In this document: piece after piece, positions 5,698-6,124 of the stretch
How the letters are laid out: each line of letters starts with the position of its first letter
How positions within the stretch are numbered: position 1 is the stretch's first letter
DNA from: Parvibaculum sp.
GTDB taxonomy: Bacteria; Pseudomonadota; Alphaproteobacteria; Parvibaculales; Parvibaculaceae
Direction of reading: 5' to 3'
DNA: 6,124 bases
Assembly (NCBI GenBank): GCA_014359855.1
Contig: JACIYQ010000298.1
Location: 1 to 6,124 of the forward strand
Translations under genes and position numbers: made by a program
The notes under the pieces: model-generated
Databases searched by the model: none
What the model was told of the DNA's origin: nothing
The model's input: the letters and a program-made list of their open reading frames with translations, nothing else

Positions 5698-6124
5698 CCC
5701 GCCCGGGCGCGCGGCAGCACATACACGTTCAGAAAGCGCGCCCGCAGCTCCCGGTCGGCGAACAGCTCGTCGAGGAGAATGGCGCGCTCCCTGTAGCCGA
5801 GCCCGAGATAGAGCCGGGCGAGGCGTCCGCGAAGCTGCGGCCTCGCCCACAACCCACCGAGATCCCGCCGTGCATGCTGTTTCAGGTCTTCCGGAAGCTC
5901 GTCCCAATGGGAAAGCGCCACCGGCGGGCGCATGAGGACGGAGGAAAGCTCGAACCGGCCGGTGAGCGAGGAAAGACGCAGCCAGGGAATGACGCTGCCC
6001 GCCTCCGCCCCCTGCAGCATCGCCGTGCGCGCAAGTTCGGACCAGATGAAGGTCTCGTTCGGCGCATGGGCGGCCGCCTGCTTCAGATGGGCGAGCGCCG
6101 CATCGAGCGCGGCATCGTCGCCGT
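5694..6124 (-). CDS. TPR-like protein, C-terminal part (cut by the right edge)
   Basis: The minus-strand frame ending in TAG at 5694-5696 is open to the right edge, giving 142 residues of a protein whose N-terminus lies outside the window. An ATG at 6020 is inside it, but the frame before it (AALDAALAHLKQAAAHAPNE and on to FIWSELARTAMLQG) is clearly protein-like, so that ATG is probably not the start. This part has the A/L/A spacing and helix pair of a tetratricopeptide repeat. Later LRGRLARLYLGLGYRERAILLDELF also looks like a helical repeat. The end is RFLNVYVLPRARAG. I do not recognise a named family. Tetratricopeptide-like proteins next to O-antigen ligase/polymerase genes are common and may help polymerisation or assembly, but that is inference from position. 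The visible part contains no signal peptide or membrane span. Composition is GC-rich like its neighbour. Confidence 0.75.
   Translation of the reverse strand, partial: GDDAALDAALAHLKQAAAHAPNETFIWSELARTAMLQGAEAGSVIPWLRLSSLTGRFELSSVLMRPPVALSHWDELPEDLKQHARRDLGGLWARPQLRGRLARLYLGLGYRERAILLDELFADRELRARFLNVYVLPRARAG

Noticed and set aside
5230..5907. Minus-strand frame across the ligase end and the tetratricopeptide-like gene
   Set aside because: Arg/Ala/Gly-rich shadow frame. Two better coding frames already explain both parts.

Overview
The window looks like the edge of a surface-polysaccharide (O-antigen or exopolysaccharide) gene cluster from an alphaproteobacterium. A Hyphomicrobiales (rhizobia-like) genome is my best guess. 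It rests on the very GC-rich right-hand part, on GTG start use and on the feel of the protein families. The sequence gives no direct taxonomic marker.

Layout, left to right. (1) 1-359, minus strand: N-terminal 119 residues of a family 2 glycosyltransferase that runs off the left edge. (2) 360-669: AT-richer divergent intergenic region with no gene, holding one perfect 12-bp palindrome. (3) 670-1341, plus strand: a low-GC gene for a small Rossmann-fold, methyltransferase-like protein. (4) 1376-2863, minus strand: a Wzx-type polysaccharide flippase. It lies 23 nt downstream of (5) 2887-3627, minus strand: a class I SAM methyltransferase with an N-terminal four-cysteine zinc-ribbon-like module. 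These two very probably form one transcription unit. (6) About 3789-4105, minus strand: the wreck of a family 4 glycosyltransferase, with its N-terminus joined out of frame to a mid-protein fragment. (7) 4249-5697, plus strand: a multi-membrane-span O-antigen ligase/polymerase (Wzy_C-type) protein. (8) 5694-6124, minus strand: C-terminal part of a TPR-like protein that runs off the right edge. Its stop codon shares the palindrome CTAG with the stop of gene 7.

Base composition is strongly mosaic. Single hand-counted 60-base stretches give about 28-38% GC in gene 3, 47-65% across gene 4, about 52% at 3661-3780, and 70-75% from about 3781 rightwards. The simplest reading is that a conserved GC-rich backbone (6-8) was invaded or replaced on its left by transferred polysaccharide genes, with the breakpoint cutting the family 4 glycosyltransferase.

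Together the genes fit one pathway. Glycosyltransferases build a lipid-linked repeat unit, methyltransferases may decorate or cap it, the flippase moves it across the inner membrane, and the ligase/polymerase acts on it at the periplasmic face. I found no tRNA, rRNA, CRISPR array, insertion sequence or complete new defence-type system. The most unusual signals are the broken glycosyltransferase at the composition step and the possible capture of its promoter by the methyltransferase-flippase unit.
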